NCBI GenBank assembly: GCA_021399435.1
Contig: JAJTUP010000016.1
Coordinates: 1,178,001-1,242,000, forward strand
Source of the DNA: Diaporthe sp. PMI_573
Taxonomy: Eukaryota; Ascomycota; Sordariomycetes; Diaporthales; Diaporthaceae
Reading direction: 5' to 3'
Length of the DNA: 64,000 nucleotides
The notes beneath the pieces were generated by a model. The model worked only from the letters and a program-made list of their open reading frames with translations, was not told where the DNA came from and ran no database searches. The position numbers and the translations under genes were made by a program. Every line of letters begins with the position of its first letter. Position 1 is the stretch's first letter. Below, one piece after another: positions 44,916 to 57,000 of this stretch.

Positions 44916-47255
44916 CTAGTCGCTATCGTCGTCTTCATCGTCGGAATCGTCACTATCCGCCTCCTCCAGCCAGTCGACGAGTACCTTGCACCTGCCCCGC
45001 ACGACAGTCATGCTCTCGCCTTCAGCAGCACGCCCATCAGCCCACCACGCCAGTATGCCATCCTCCTCGACGACATCCTCGTTGTACATCTGCTGGAGCA
45101 TGGCGGCAAGTAGCGTGCCCGCGCGCGGGCTCTCGAGGTCGCTATGGCCCACCAGCGCCTTCTGCAGCGCCAGCACGAACTCGACCTGCTCTGCCACGCT
45201 GCCGCCGCCCACGCCCACCTCACGTAGGAACTTGGCCGTGCCGGTCTTAGAAGCGACGGCCTGCTCCGCCGCCTTGGAAGGCTCCAGGGGCCCGCCGTGG
45301 CCCGGTCTCAATAGCTCCGCGGCCCGCCGCACGAACGCCGCCGCCACTGCCCGCCGGACCGATGTATCGGACGCGTCCTGACTGAGCCGCAAGCCCATGA
45401 ACTCGAGCTTGGCACCGTCAAAGTCGTTCTCCTCGCCCCGGAGAGCGTCGAGGAGCCCGTTGACAGCCTCCTTGTGGAAGGCTGCCTTGCTCTGGCCGGA
45501 CCCTGAGTCGTCAGAGGCAAAGGAGGAAAGGCGTTGCCGTTGAATGGGGTCTGCCGCAGCGGCCGGCTCGTCGTCTTCTGAGTCTGATTCGATTTCTGAG
45601 GAGAGGGTGGAGACGGATGATGTGGAGATGTTGAACTTTTCGGTCGAGTAGATGAGGGGTCTTTGGAGTTGTGACGGGTCCGACGGGTCGTTCTCGTCCT
45701 CGTCCTCGTCCTCGTCTTCGTCCTCGTATGTGTAGATGGCGCCCTTTCCCTTCGGCCCGAGAAGCTTGGTATCGTTCTTCACGGGCTTCTTCTCGTGTGT
45801 CAGTACCGACAAGACTGTTGCTGGTGCAATCGAGATGTCATCACTGATGATGACGCCATTCGATATCACCGATCCTGCACCAATCCTGCAATTCTTGCCC
45901 ACAGTAACTGATTCGCCGATCATTGAACGCGTCACAGTCGTGCCGTCCTCGATCGTCGCATCGTCCCATATATAGCTGTCCTCGATGGTGACATTCTTGC
46001 CGATGAAGCATCGCCTTCCGATGACGCTGTTGGATACTCTGCTACCACCGGACACAGTGACCCTACTACCAAACACCGACTTGGAGGCGAATGTATCCGA
46101 TTCGAATTTGACCCCTTTCTCTCGGCAAACACCTCCTGCGGTCCTGACATACGAGTGGCCCGACACCAGATTTGAGTCGGGCACGAGTGGGAAGGTCCAT
46201 CCGCCCAGGACGTCTCGCGTGATGGAGTCGTACATCTGTAAGTTGCTGGCCCTCGCAGCGTAGGCATCATCCACGACGTGGGTGTAAATCTGTTTGCCGT
46301 TGAGCTCCCAGTCCTTCAGAACGCCGTGCAGGAAGTTCTTGCGGGGGAGCTCGTAGTCAAAGCTTTCTGACCACAAAGCCAGCACCTCCGGTGTGCAGAT
46401 GTCGATGCCGGGGTCGATCAGATCGGTTCTGATTTCCAACGCATCATGCTCGAAGATTGCCGGGTCCAGGACGGCGTAATGGTCACTCTGCAGAGGGTTC
46501 ATCTCCTCGTAATGCAGGCATCGGTTCGTGCCTGACTCGATGGCAAATATAGGCGTGAATGCGTTGGGCTTGGTCCGGTGCTCACTCACACCGCCGTCTC
46601 TGAGCACGACGGTCATGATGTTGTCCCGGTTTGCCTCGCGCCTGGCCTTGTGAGCCGCAAGGGCGGCATCCAGCTGGATGTTCGCAACACAGTCGCCGTG
46701 GACCAGGATGAAGTCACCCGAGACCAAGCCTCGCCCGTCGAGGTCGCGGAGGAAGTCGCCGACGGAGCTGGCGTCCGAGACTCGTATGAACTCGAGGGAG
46801 GCGAAAGGGTTCATCTTGCTTGTGGGGCTCCACCGGGGGTGCTCGTTTATGTAGCTCTCGATCTGGTCTGTGTGGTTTCCGGTGTAGATGATAACGTCCT
46901 CTACCCCGTTCATGTCCAAGAACTCGAGCGTGTACTCGATCAGGGGGGTGTTGGCCAGGGGCAGGAGACACTTGCAGCGGCGGGGCGCGGTCAGCATGGG
47001 CGGACAGCGGGCAGGAAACGGAATGGGACGCGGGTGTTGCTCACTCTCGGCTTCTCATGTGTGAATGGGACAAACCTATCCTGGAAGTAGTCTGCAAGGA
47101 TCTGATGAAGGCGTCAGCGGCGCATCCAGGCCAAGAAGGGTCTCGTGCGTGCTCACGACTGCTTGGAGGGCATCCTCGCGCTTCTCGTCTGCACCAGCCT
47201 TGCCACCGGGCTTCTTGCCCTTGGCTGCGGCACCCTTGCCGCCTTTTTGGGACAT
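44916..47255 (-). CDS. GCD6: Translation initiation factor eIF2B epsilon subunit (GCD6)
   Basis: Exons are 47255-47157, 47101-47045 and 46970-44916, giving 736 aa. Introns are 55 nt (GTGAGC...TCAG) and 74 nt (GTGAGC, branch GCTGAC, ends GCAAG). Splicing gives EDALQAVILADYFQDRFVPF and then HEKPRCLLPLANTPLIEY, the standard N-terminus. A nucleotidyltransferase-like domain (residues ~35-300) is followed by left-handed beta-helix repeats, for example SVFGSRVTVSGGSRVSNSVI and GAGSVISNGVIISDDISIAP. An acidic linker (YEDEDEDEDEDEND) and a C-terminal W2/HEAT domain end in an acidic tail (EADSDDSDDEDDDSD). By family this is the catalytic subunit that exchanges GDP for GTP on eIF2 and is the target of phospho-eIF2 control. 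An ATG nine bases upstream (47264) is an alternative start. Confidence 0.95.
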
Positions 47256-50200
47256 GAAGGGCAACCTGGGAAGGGGGGTAGAAGTAGGTGTTGTGTCCGA
47301 GGTAGTGTGGGAACCAGCGAGGGCTGGCAGAAATCAAGTCGAGGTGCACGTCATTCTCCGAGGGCTGTAAGGTGTGATTGTTCCGTTGCAGCCTCGAGTG
47401 ACTCAACGCCCAAAAAGGGAGGGCAAAAAAGTAGGCGGGGCAGGCGCCGTCCCGCCATGGCAGGGGCAGAGAGCTCCAGGCCAATCACATCTGGATCGCA
47501 TTGCCTAGCCTTGCGAGAGCTTGTCAGGGCCGTCAGGCGCGGACCCCTCCGGCTTCTTGGACCTCATGAATTACTCCTTGTCTATCACTCACCCATCTCT
47601 CTCTCTCGAGTTCTACCTGGGCAGAATGCAACTGAAGCGTGTGGGTGGTATGCTGGGTCAGGATGTGGACGGCGACCCGGACCATCCCTGGCGACGATGA
47701 GGAGCACAAGGTCTATCTTTGATCTCGTCGACGCGGTGCCACGGACATACGACCTTCTCCTGGCTGTCTCGGGCAAATTGTGCGCTGTCTCAGCCAGCCC
47801 ATGATAGTGCGGTCGTCATGATTGACCGGGCGCGAACCACGGCTGTACATTGTCGGATCACGACATCCATTCACCATCCATCCATCGGTCTGGATTATGG
47901 AACGGGGCAGCTGATGTGTGGCACTCTGGCCGGGTGTTGGTCATGAATAGATCAACATCTCCAGAGGCTGAAGTTCGATGGCTGTAGGTGCAAACACCTC
48001 CAATACGCGAGATGGAAATGACCGTGGCCAACAGAGTCTCACACGGCATTCGCAGACGGGCCAGCGGGAACGTGCAACGGACAAGACAGTCTGCATCTCG
48101 GGTCTGTAACTCATGGACTCTTCCAGGCCCTGCGGCCATCCTTGTCTCGCCCAGTCGTTGCGGCGATCCACCCGCTCACACAGCTAAGAGGAGCAGTCGC
48201 CGGCAGGGATCCCGTGGGCGGCCTTGGTCAGGTCATGGCCCCGCCCACCTGCCACTTGGTGTGTAGTGTAGATTGCATGCTCCCACACACACAAGACTCA
48301 GGTCTCAAACCTGCCTTATCTGCCCCGTCTGTCAGTTCAGTTGTAGCCGAGACCGAGACTGGGGCGTAGCGTCCTTTGCAGACTAGTGACTCCCGTCCCG
48401 GGGTATCATTCCAGCCGGACTAGCGTACCACAGTTGTAGCCTGGCCCACTCGTCCGTCTTCCTGCCTTGTGGGGCCCGGCTCTTATCTAGGTACTTACTG
48501 TGTAGGTAGGTACTTACTGCGGACATTGCATAGTGCCAGGAGTCTAGGACATGGTGTCTCTCTCGTCTCCCCACGTCTCTCGACTCCTCCTTCCCGACGA
48601 TGCCAGCCACTCAGCCAGGCTGAGACGCAGGAGCAGGCCGCGAGGAACAGGAAACCCGGAGAGGTGCCTGCGCGCGACGGGAAGCCGCATCATCCATGCA
48701 GAGTCAAGCTGCAGGGTGTGGAGCGATCCCAAGAGGTCCATGACAGTCTGGGCCCTGGTCATTACCTCCCCGGGCTCCTCGCCGGCGCAACATGCCCTCC
48801 TGATTCGACAATCCACCTGGGCCCCGGACGGGTAGACAGGCACACAAACACAGAAGGCGCGACACGAGGCAGAGGTCTGGATCTCGTAGCCCAGCCCAGC
48901 CCGGCCCAGCCTACAGCACACTGCCCGAATGCCTGACTGCGTGACTTGCGTGACTTGCGTGACTGCCTACCTACCGTCTCTTAATTCTCCCGCTGCCACC
49001 GCTGCCTCCACAGACGAGGTCCAGACGCCCTCCCTCCTCCGTTTGTGCCTAGCGGCGGCATGACGAGGCGCACTTAATGACCATATCCTCCCCCCCCCCA
49101 GACCGTCCTAGCTCCAACGGCGCCGGTCCTGACAGGCCCAGACCCATTTTGTTTTTGCTGGTCTGCTGGTTCACTGGCATCTTTTGGATTCACCTGGTCT
49201 AGCCCACGGCATTCGGGCGGCGTGACGGTCCCATTTTCATGGTCCAATGTAACCATCAGCAGGGCAGAAGGTGGATGGAGGGGGAAAGGGGGGGGGTCGT
49301 TCCCGAACACTCAGGTACACACTCACTCATATTTAAGCCCGCCCGCCATACTCTCACCCGCTCTTAGTTGCCGTCGCAGTAAAACTTTGTGAGGTTTGCC
49401 TCACCCCTCTGGTTCTCACCGAGGGCCCCTTTGGGCCTTGAGGGGGAGGCGAGGGCTCCGCGGCGGACCCCATCAACATTCCGTGCTGACCTGGCGAACT
49501 GACTCTCCGCTGCTTTCCCTTTCTACTCTCACTCATTCTCGTCCTGGTCCCTCACCCCCGTCCAATAGCTTTCATCCAAACTCACGGCCGTCCGTCTGTC
49601 CATCCGTCCGCGCTCACAAGAACCCACAGACTGCTTGAGTCGATATCCTGGTGGGAGAAGGGCAGCCCTCCACACCGTGCCCCTGCCTCCGCTCCGCTCG
49701 GGCCAGAGATCCCTTCTTGGTGGTCGGGGGGTGGCACTGCCGACTCAACCCATGGCCGACAGGGCCACATCTACCTCCCCGGCGAAGGAAGGTGCCAGAA
49801 CCAGCATCTCCCGGATCCTTGTGGGGCTTAGACTTTCACCTTGCCCCGGCTCCCACTGGATATTTCTACTAGGGGACCCCAAGGAACCCGGAAGATGCTC
49901 CGGGTCTCCAATAACCAAGCAACAGAGGTTCCAGTGAGCCAGAGGGTCGGGGGTGGCTTGGTCCGCTGGCACTGCGACTGTTGGTAAAACCAGCGCGACA
50001 TTATAGATCCACTCACGCATCCGCCTTGATCACCGCCGTCCTCTCCCTCACTCAGCCCTGCTTTGTCCACCTCGCGATCGTGCTTCCTTATCAGGCCGAC
50101 GGTATCCCACCACCTATGACAGCAACTCCCATAGGGTCACTCGACAGCCACTTAAGTGTCCATACTCGACCACCAGCACCTACATCTCTAACGAATGTCA

Positions 50201-51726
50201 AATTCCCGCGATGCCATCATCAGTGGTCATCCCGCCTCGTTTCCCTCAACGCCATCCCGAGGTCCCAGCTGTGTCGAGCTCTCCTTTTAGGTACGACGGG
50301 TCCAACCTGAGCAACACTCGCTCGTAACTCGACAGGGACATGGTCTCGCAGCTGCTCAATCACTTACTACTAAATATCCTGTGGCTCCCGGTCACGGTTC
50401 GACGGCCACATACGTTCGAGGAAGTGGATGAGGAAGACCGACCCGACAGACAGCCAGCCAGCCAGACACACACACACACACACACACAGAAGCGCACACA
50501 CGCACACTCATACATTCACCACTATAGGGACCTCCCTCCAGTCAAGTCCGACCTGGGAACACGAGGCGGTCGAGGGACCCAGGTGAGAACATAGGTCTCA
50601 GCTCACCAGCCATCCAGGCATTACCTGGTTGCGTTGGCTCAATGCGGTCCCATCACGAAGCATCCACACGCGCGAGGAAGACGATGAGAAAGAACGCCGG
50701 TCTCCCAGGCTCGCCCAGCATACATCCGTCTCTATATCGGCATACACTCACCCTGAGCCATCGGAGCCCCTGTCGGCACTTGGGCCAAGAAACAGAGGGA
50801 CGACAGGTCCAACCTCCATCCTACCTACGATCAGTTACCCAAACGAGAAAAGCCTCACGACAGCGCCATAGTCCGAAGCCGACAGTAGAACGGGGTGCGA
50901 TCACTCAGCAGCAGCAATCACGAGGCCGACGAAAGCGAGGCCAAGCTGGTCACTCCTTCATGTGTGCGCCTTGGTTCATTCTGACGTTTCTCATTATTTG
51001 CCCAGGAGCTTGCCAAAAGATAAAGAGAGAAAGCATGTCTCAACAAGCTGCCCATCACCATTTTTTTTTTGGCCGCCGAGGGTTTTCTTTCCTGTTCTTA
51101 ACTTCCCCTAACCATCAAGGGGTGCCATACATACGTAAGTAACATACGTGCTCATTCCCCGTCTCCAAAAAGAAAAATCAAGTTGCACACCTCACCTCCA
51201 CTCATTGCTGGAAAGGGATCGTCCTGGCGGACGTCGCCCCAAATACTACTACTAGCAATACAGCAATATGCGATAAAGGGCGACGGAGGTACCTCCTCGC
51301 CGTTTCAACAATGGAGTGAAGGGTATGATGAAGACGAGAGAAGCGAAGAAGCGAAGAAGCGAAGAAGCCCCGAGGAACGCCGACGGGTCCCGGCCAACCA
51401 TTTAACTCCGTTATATCATATGCCTTTGGCTACCGTTTGTTCGCCAAGATGACCAAGATGCCCACCGAAAAAGAAAACCCACACCGAAACCGGCTTCTCA
51501 AGAAATGCGAGTGCCCGGGGACAGCACTCAAGATGAATGGTATCTTTTTTACCCATAGGTGGAGGGGCAGACGCGAATACCCGAACCGACAACATTCTAT
51601 GCGACACCACGAAGATCTGTTGCCTGTCTCACGATGACCGGCCGGATTTCCCCAGCGGCCAGTCTGTACAGCGCGCTGCGCCGGTTTCTATACCAAGGAC
51701 GGATCCCAATTCGAGCAAAATCGTCG
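47256..51726. other. 4.5-kb gene-free stretch between eIF2B epsilon and SKN7
   Basis: I find no supported gene. It contains TAGGTACTTACTGTG-type tracts near 48485-48520, a C10 run (49090-49099), an AC dinucleotide repeat (about 50465-50487), a T10 run (51061-51070) and a GAAGCGAA tandem (about 51341-51367). The proximal ends should hold the eIF2B promoter and the SKN7 3' UTR. Confidence 0.45.
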
Positions 51727-54035
51727 TTATTGTTGCATATACCCTCCGGGTCCGGGCCCGTACATTCGTTGTCTTTTCTCCGGCCGCTCGTCGCCCATGC
51801 TATCGGGCATTCGCTGGATGGGCGGCGTGCCGACCTGCTGGGGGAACCCGCCCCGATGCATACCCCCGGGTGTCATGACCATCTGGGGCCCGCTGACGCC
51901 GCCACCGGCCGTCATGTATCCTCCGGCATCTAGGTTTGGTGACGCGTGAGCTAATTGTTGGCCAGGCGAGTGCCACGAGCCGGTTGTTGCTGGTGACTGG
52001 ATTGGGGTCCCGGATTCGAACTTGACGGTACTCCCAGCCGTCGACATGGTTCCGGAAGGCATACCTGAATATGAGGGCGTCGAGCCCGAAGGCACTGGCA
52101 CAGGGGCGACTCCATTGGGCTCCACGTCTGCAGCGGCCGGGTTCTTCAGCAGGTGTCGAAGATGCTGCTTCAGGATCCGGATCATCCCGTCCTTGGTGAA
52201 AGGCTTGGCCAGCACTCCGTTCATTCCTGTGACGTTGTCAGTTCAGCCTCCTCGGGCATAACAGGGGACGGGCAAGTCAGTGCTTACCCCAGCTGTAATA
52301 GCTCGATATATCCTCCTGTCGGATGTTGGATGTCATCGCGATGATAGGCACCTGCGAGTTTACAGCCCTGATGAAAACCGTCGCCGAGATCCCGTCGCAG
52401 ATGGGCATGATGATGTCCATGAAGATGAGGTCGAACCGATCGGGATCATTATTGATCTTGCTGGATGCCTCCTCGCCGTCTCTCTGCGGACATTGTCAGA
52501 TGCCTGTCATTCAACCCGTTGTCCAACCCGCGCCGAGGGCAAGACCGGTTCCGGAGGGCAGGGGGACGCTACTTACTGCAACCTCGACAGAGCACTCAAC
52601 CTGGGACAAAAACTTGGAGCCTATCCTGGAACAGGTTTTGTCGTCCTCGACGAGGAAAATGCGCGGTTTCTTGGGGCCCCACAACGACGTGTCCATTTCT
52701 TTGCCTGGCGGAGGTGTTATTTGTGCTTGTGGCTCTGACGGACCGCTCTGATTAACAAAATAGGGAACGTGTTGAATATGGTCTGGATGGAAGGGATCGA
52801 TACCGACTGTCTGTCCCACGGGATACACAAGGTGCCGCGGGTCCTCGACGAAGGGGTTGTGCATCATGGCGGCCGGCATAGCAACAGCAGCCGCGGCAGC
52901 GGAGCTAGGCTGAGGGTACATGGCAACCTGTGAGCTCGCCGAGTCTGGGGGCGTCTGCGTCTGCCAGGCCATGGATAACCGGTGGAAGGCGCGGTCTGCG
53001 ACGGGGTCCGGCTCGATGCCGGTCATGAGCTCGCGGGCCCTGCGTAGCTCGGCGGAAGGCTCATCATTGCCGTCTGGAAGGACGCCCAGGGTGCCGTTGT
53101 GGAAGTTGGCCGAGGCCTGGCCGGAATGGTTCGAGTGCGCCGAGTGCCGGCTACTGCGCCTACGTTCATCGAGACTGGTGAGGTGGTTGAGCAGCTCATG
53201 ATTGACCTGGGTCGTCATGTTCAGGGTTTTCTTGAGGGATGTTATTTCATCTATCAGTACCTTGTTGGACTGGGCAAGGGTGAAGTAGTTCTCCTGCAGC
53301 TGCTGGACCTGGTGCTGGGTCGCGTTCAGGGTCTCGCTCAGGAGCGCGACTTGTTGGTTAGCTGGGAAAACCTCCTCGGTGGGTTGCGCCTTTCTCGGCG
53401 CCGGCGCTTTTCGACGGATGTTGTCGAGGTTGTGCTTCTGATCCATGCGGAACTCAGGGTGCTTGAACTCCCAGGCCTGCAGAGTCGATGTGAGCCGAGG
53501 GGAATTCTTCCGGAACCACACAAGGCGGTGGTACCTACCTGTGGACCATATGGCGACTGGCCGTTCTCTTCATTTTGTCTGACTTTGTGGAAGTCATATT
53601 TGTTTAATTGGCGAACAAAGCTGGCAAAGTTGCTGTGCTTGAAGTGCTTGGGCAGTATCGTTTTTGTGAATTTCTCGTTCTGCTTACCGCATCTCCATTA
53701 GTACCGTCCACCACGCGCCAGGCGAATATTGTTGGATCGTACCTCAAGGACAACGAAACTGTCGCCCTCATTCCCCCATCGAACGACTGATGAGTATTGT
53801 GGGTCTTCCAGCATCCTTTGTTCCGGGTCAGCTACGGCGCGTCGCTATAAAGAAGGAACAGGACATACTTGTAGAGTTTGCGAACCTGGTGATGATGTCA
53901 GCACCGGAGCTTGGGGCCAAGCCTGCGATCTGGAGCAGACCAAGGAATTGAGGGGGGGGGGTTCTGGGCTGGACTCACAAAGTCGCTGGAATTACTTCCT
54001 CCCGTCTGCGCAGCCATGTCGCCTTCGGGCGGCAT
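51727..54035 (-). CDS. SKN7: Response regulator/HSF-type transcription factor SKN7 (seven exons)
   Basis: Minus-strand exons are 54035-53979, 53885-53869, 53815-53743, 53679-53539, 53476-52577, 52483-52288 and 52226-51727, giving 627 aa. Exon 2 is only 17 nt. Introns are 53-93 nt; intron 3 has a perfect TACTAATG branch region. The HSF-type DNA-binding domain spans residues ~17-110 ([40 protein letters not shown]). A coiled coil lies at about 130-185 ([20 protein letters not shown]). The receiver domain is at ~366-485 with [15 protein letters not shown], the phospho-acceptor in [15 protein letters not shown] (Asp419), and the conserved Lys in [10 protein letters not shown]. The tail is Gly/Pro-rich. 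By family it is phosphorylated via the histidine phosphotransfer protein and controls oxidative and cell-wall stress genes. Confidence 0.97.
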
Positions 54036-57000
54036 GTCGATGCCAGCGTAGGGGAGCCTCAGAGGTGTGAGAGAGATGTAGCAGCCCTTGGTTCAAGGCA
54101 GGTTGTCGAGATCCTGCCGACCCTGTCCTCTAGATCATAGCCCGGCGAGACAAGACTAGTGGGTTCGGATGGCAATCGCCGAGGCCAGAGCGGGGGCGGT
54201 GGACCTGTGCGGTATGCAACGTGTGTGCGCGCGCGCGAGATCAATTTGCGGTATTGGAGGATGATGAGCGCTGTTGTTGAGCCGGATTCCAGGTTGTTGT
54301 GGATAGGGCGGGTACGTAATCGAGGGCCAGCCGCTGCGGCGGGGAAGTTGGCGGCGGGCGTTCGGTGGGATCGCGGGCGTTGTAACTGGTAGTGCGTCGG
54401 TGCGGAGCGGTGCTTGTGCGAGCGAGCGAGTGTTGGTGCGCCTTTATCGAGCTGGCGAGACAAGAACGTCGAGGCGCTCGTGGGCCGGATTCTAGGGGGA
54501 GACGGGTTCGATTTTAGGTTGGGGCCCAGTGGGACTGTTCAGGAATGTGTCGACTGCTGAAGGCCAGAGAGAAGAGCTTTTTTTTTTTTTTAGGGGGGGG
54601 TGCCCCGTGCTGGAGAGGACTTGGGAGGCAGAGGGGGGTCTAGCAGGCTATAATCTAACAATATGGATACGAGAGACGCAACTCAATTTGTTAAGAAGGC
54701 TGGAAGGAGCAGGTGCAGCTAGGTGCAGGCCGGTGCAGGTGCGGGTGCGGGTGCGGATGCAGAGGCAAAGAACTGGCAAGCCAAGGCAAGGTGAGACCCG
54801 AGGAAGAGTGACTCTGCCCAGCGCGGCATGGTCCCAATGGGGATTTAGAGTAGGGCAGGGCGGCAGGGCGGCTGGTCGCTCGAATCGCGAAACCAAATCA
54901 GACGAGGTCGGATAAAATCATAGTACAAGTCAAGGTCAAGGTCAAGGTCCAAGGAATGGCGACGAAGGGGAAAGTGGCGGACGGACAAGTCAAAAGTCAC
55001 TGCCCAGTTGGCGGTTGCTTTGGGCACTTTGCTCCTCGCACTGCTTGGCTTCTGACTGGGAAGAGAGGGACAGAGGGAAGGGGCCCCAGGGGACGGGAGT
55101 GATCAGGACTAGAGTGGGATAGGTAGCTCATTGGGGGCTGATTGGCAGGCGGAGGGAAGAGAGGCAGGCAGGCAGACTGTGTGTGGTACATCACGTCACA
55201 TCATAAGATGATGCAGCAGCTGGAGGGAGGTACCACGCTGGCCCGGCTGCACGGCAGCCAACGCACCGTGCCTATCTTAAAAAAACCACCAGCCTACAGT
55301 CGTTAGTTCTCTTGGGTGCTTGGGTGCTTTGTGCTTGGGGCCTGCAGGCAGGCAGGCCGGGCAGGCCTGTCAGTCTTGCCGCCGATGACTGCAGCAGCAA
55401 GCCCACATGCCCACCCGCGAGCCCGCCCACCTCGTCATCCACCCACTGGCAGTGGCACCCACAGACGATGACAGGGAAGAGCCCAGCTTGGGCCCTCAAG
55501 GAAGCTGCCCGCCATCTGCGTGGGGCCAGTGCTTGCCCAGGAGCTGGGTCGGGTAGAGGCGGAGAATGGGACCCCCGGCCACAACAGTACTAGCTCGACA
55601 CTCGTGGCTCGGGGGCTTGCCCGATGGGGTAGGTGCCTCATCAGCCCCGAAACTGCCCAAGAACTCAAAACAACCGCAGACGACTCGAGCAGGTCGAACG
55701 AGCATCAAACCGCTCAATGCCATGGCCACACATCTACAAGGGTGAAGGCTGGATTTGTTTCTATCTTTTATATCTGGCCGTGACGGTCGCTGACTCTCGA
55801 ACCAGCCGCCCGTGTGCGCGTGCATGTGTGCGTGCTTCTGGAAGACAGTCGCAGACCCGTAGACCCGCAGACACACGGACGCGCACACACAGACAAGAGA
55901 CACACAGACGGAAGGCGGCAAAGATGAGGAAGGAAGGAAGGAAGGGCTGGTGGCAGGGTAGCAGGGAGGAGAGAAGAAAAAAAGGTCACTGTCCGAGGGG
56001 GAGTGATGGAGGCGGTGGGGGTGGGTTAAAGGATCTTCTTACCACGAACTTGGCTCGTCGTCCCTCATTTAGGGGGAGATTGACGACGATCACCAGATGG
56101 TGGCCTCCCATCTTCCATCGCCCTCCTTCTCTTCCTCCTCCTGCTCTCTCTCCCCTTCGCCCCTTCTCCAGGCTCTTTGATCAATCTGCGGCGAATCTGG
56201 GATCCACACCACCCACCCTGCCCTATTACGTAGCCAGCTCCAGTCCTGTTGGCACCAATTCCGCCCATCAGGTATCTATTGGCGATGCGTTTTGCCTGCG
56301 CGTCCTGCGGCCTCTCCTTTCGCGTGGTCTCGGTCTCGCTATCTCGTTGCCCTCGGCAGCACCCGTCAGCAAGCCCGCGCTGTACCTGGATATCAGGTGC
56401 CTACCTACACACCAAAGGTCAGGCCATAGTACATACTTACAACACGCTGGATGGGTATCAGCTGGCGGGGGGGGGGGGCGAGCCAAGTAGTAGCCCATCC
56501 AGGTGGTAGTCATGATCTGGTACTATCAAATGACTGACTGGCTTGGCTGGCTGACTGGTCTCTCTGCTGCGCGTGCATGTTGTGACCATGGCAGCGGCGA
56601 CTCTGCAGTCTTGGTGCCTAAGCTTCCATTGCATCCGGGACCAGACTGCCTGGGCGGTGTGTCGCCTCATTGGGCCTTCGCCATTGCCTTTTGTGAACTC
56701 TAACCAAGTACCGGGAATGCCCTCACACCCCCATCAGGAAGTGGCATCACCCGTGCCCGGATAATCAAGCGGTTGCCATTTACCCCTACCGTGGTTCCTG
56801 CCCAGAGCACCTGAGCTCACTTGCAAGTGAGGTGTTGGCGCCCTGGAGTGTGCGCACCCTCTGCAGAGGACGGCCCGGTCTCGCGCTGCCCCAACAAGAC
56901 CCTTTCACCTCCTGACGCAGGTTCCTGACGCAGGTTCGTCCTATCCGCCCTCTTCTCCTGCTTCAGCAGCAGTAGCAGCCGCCGCCGCTGCGGAAGGGGG

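Noticed and set aside
55633..56490. 285-codon plus-strand ORF in the SKN7 upstream region
   Set aside because: Composition is low-complexity Arg/Ser/Pro with no domain, and it overlaps other open frames; long chance ORFs are expected in GC-rich DNA.
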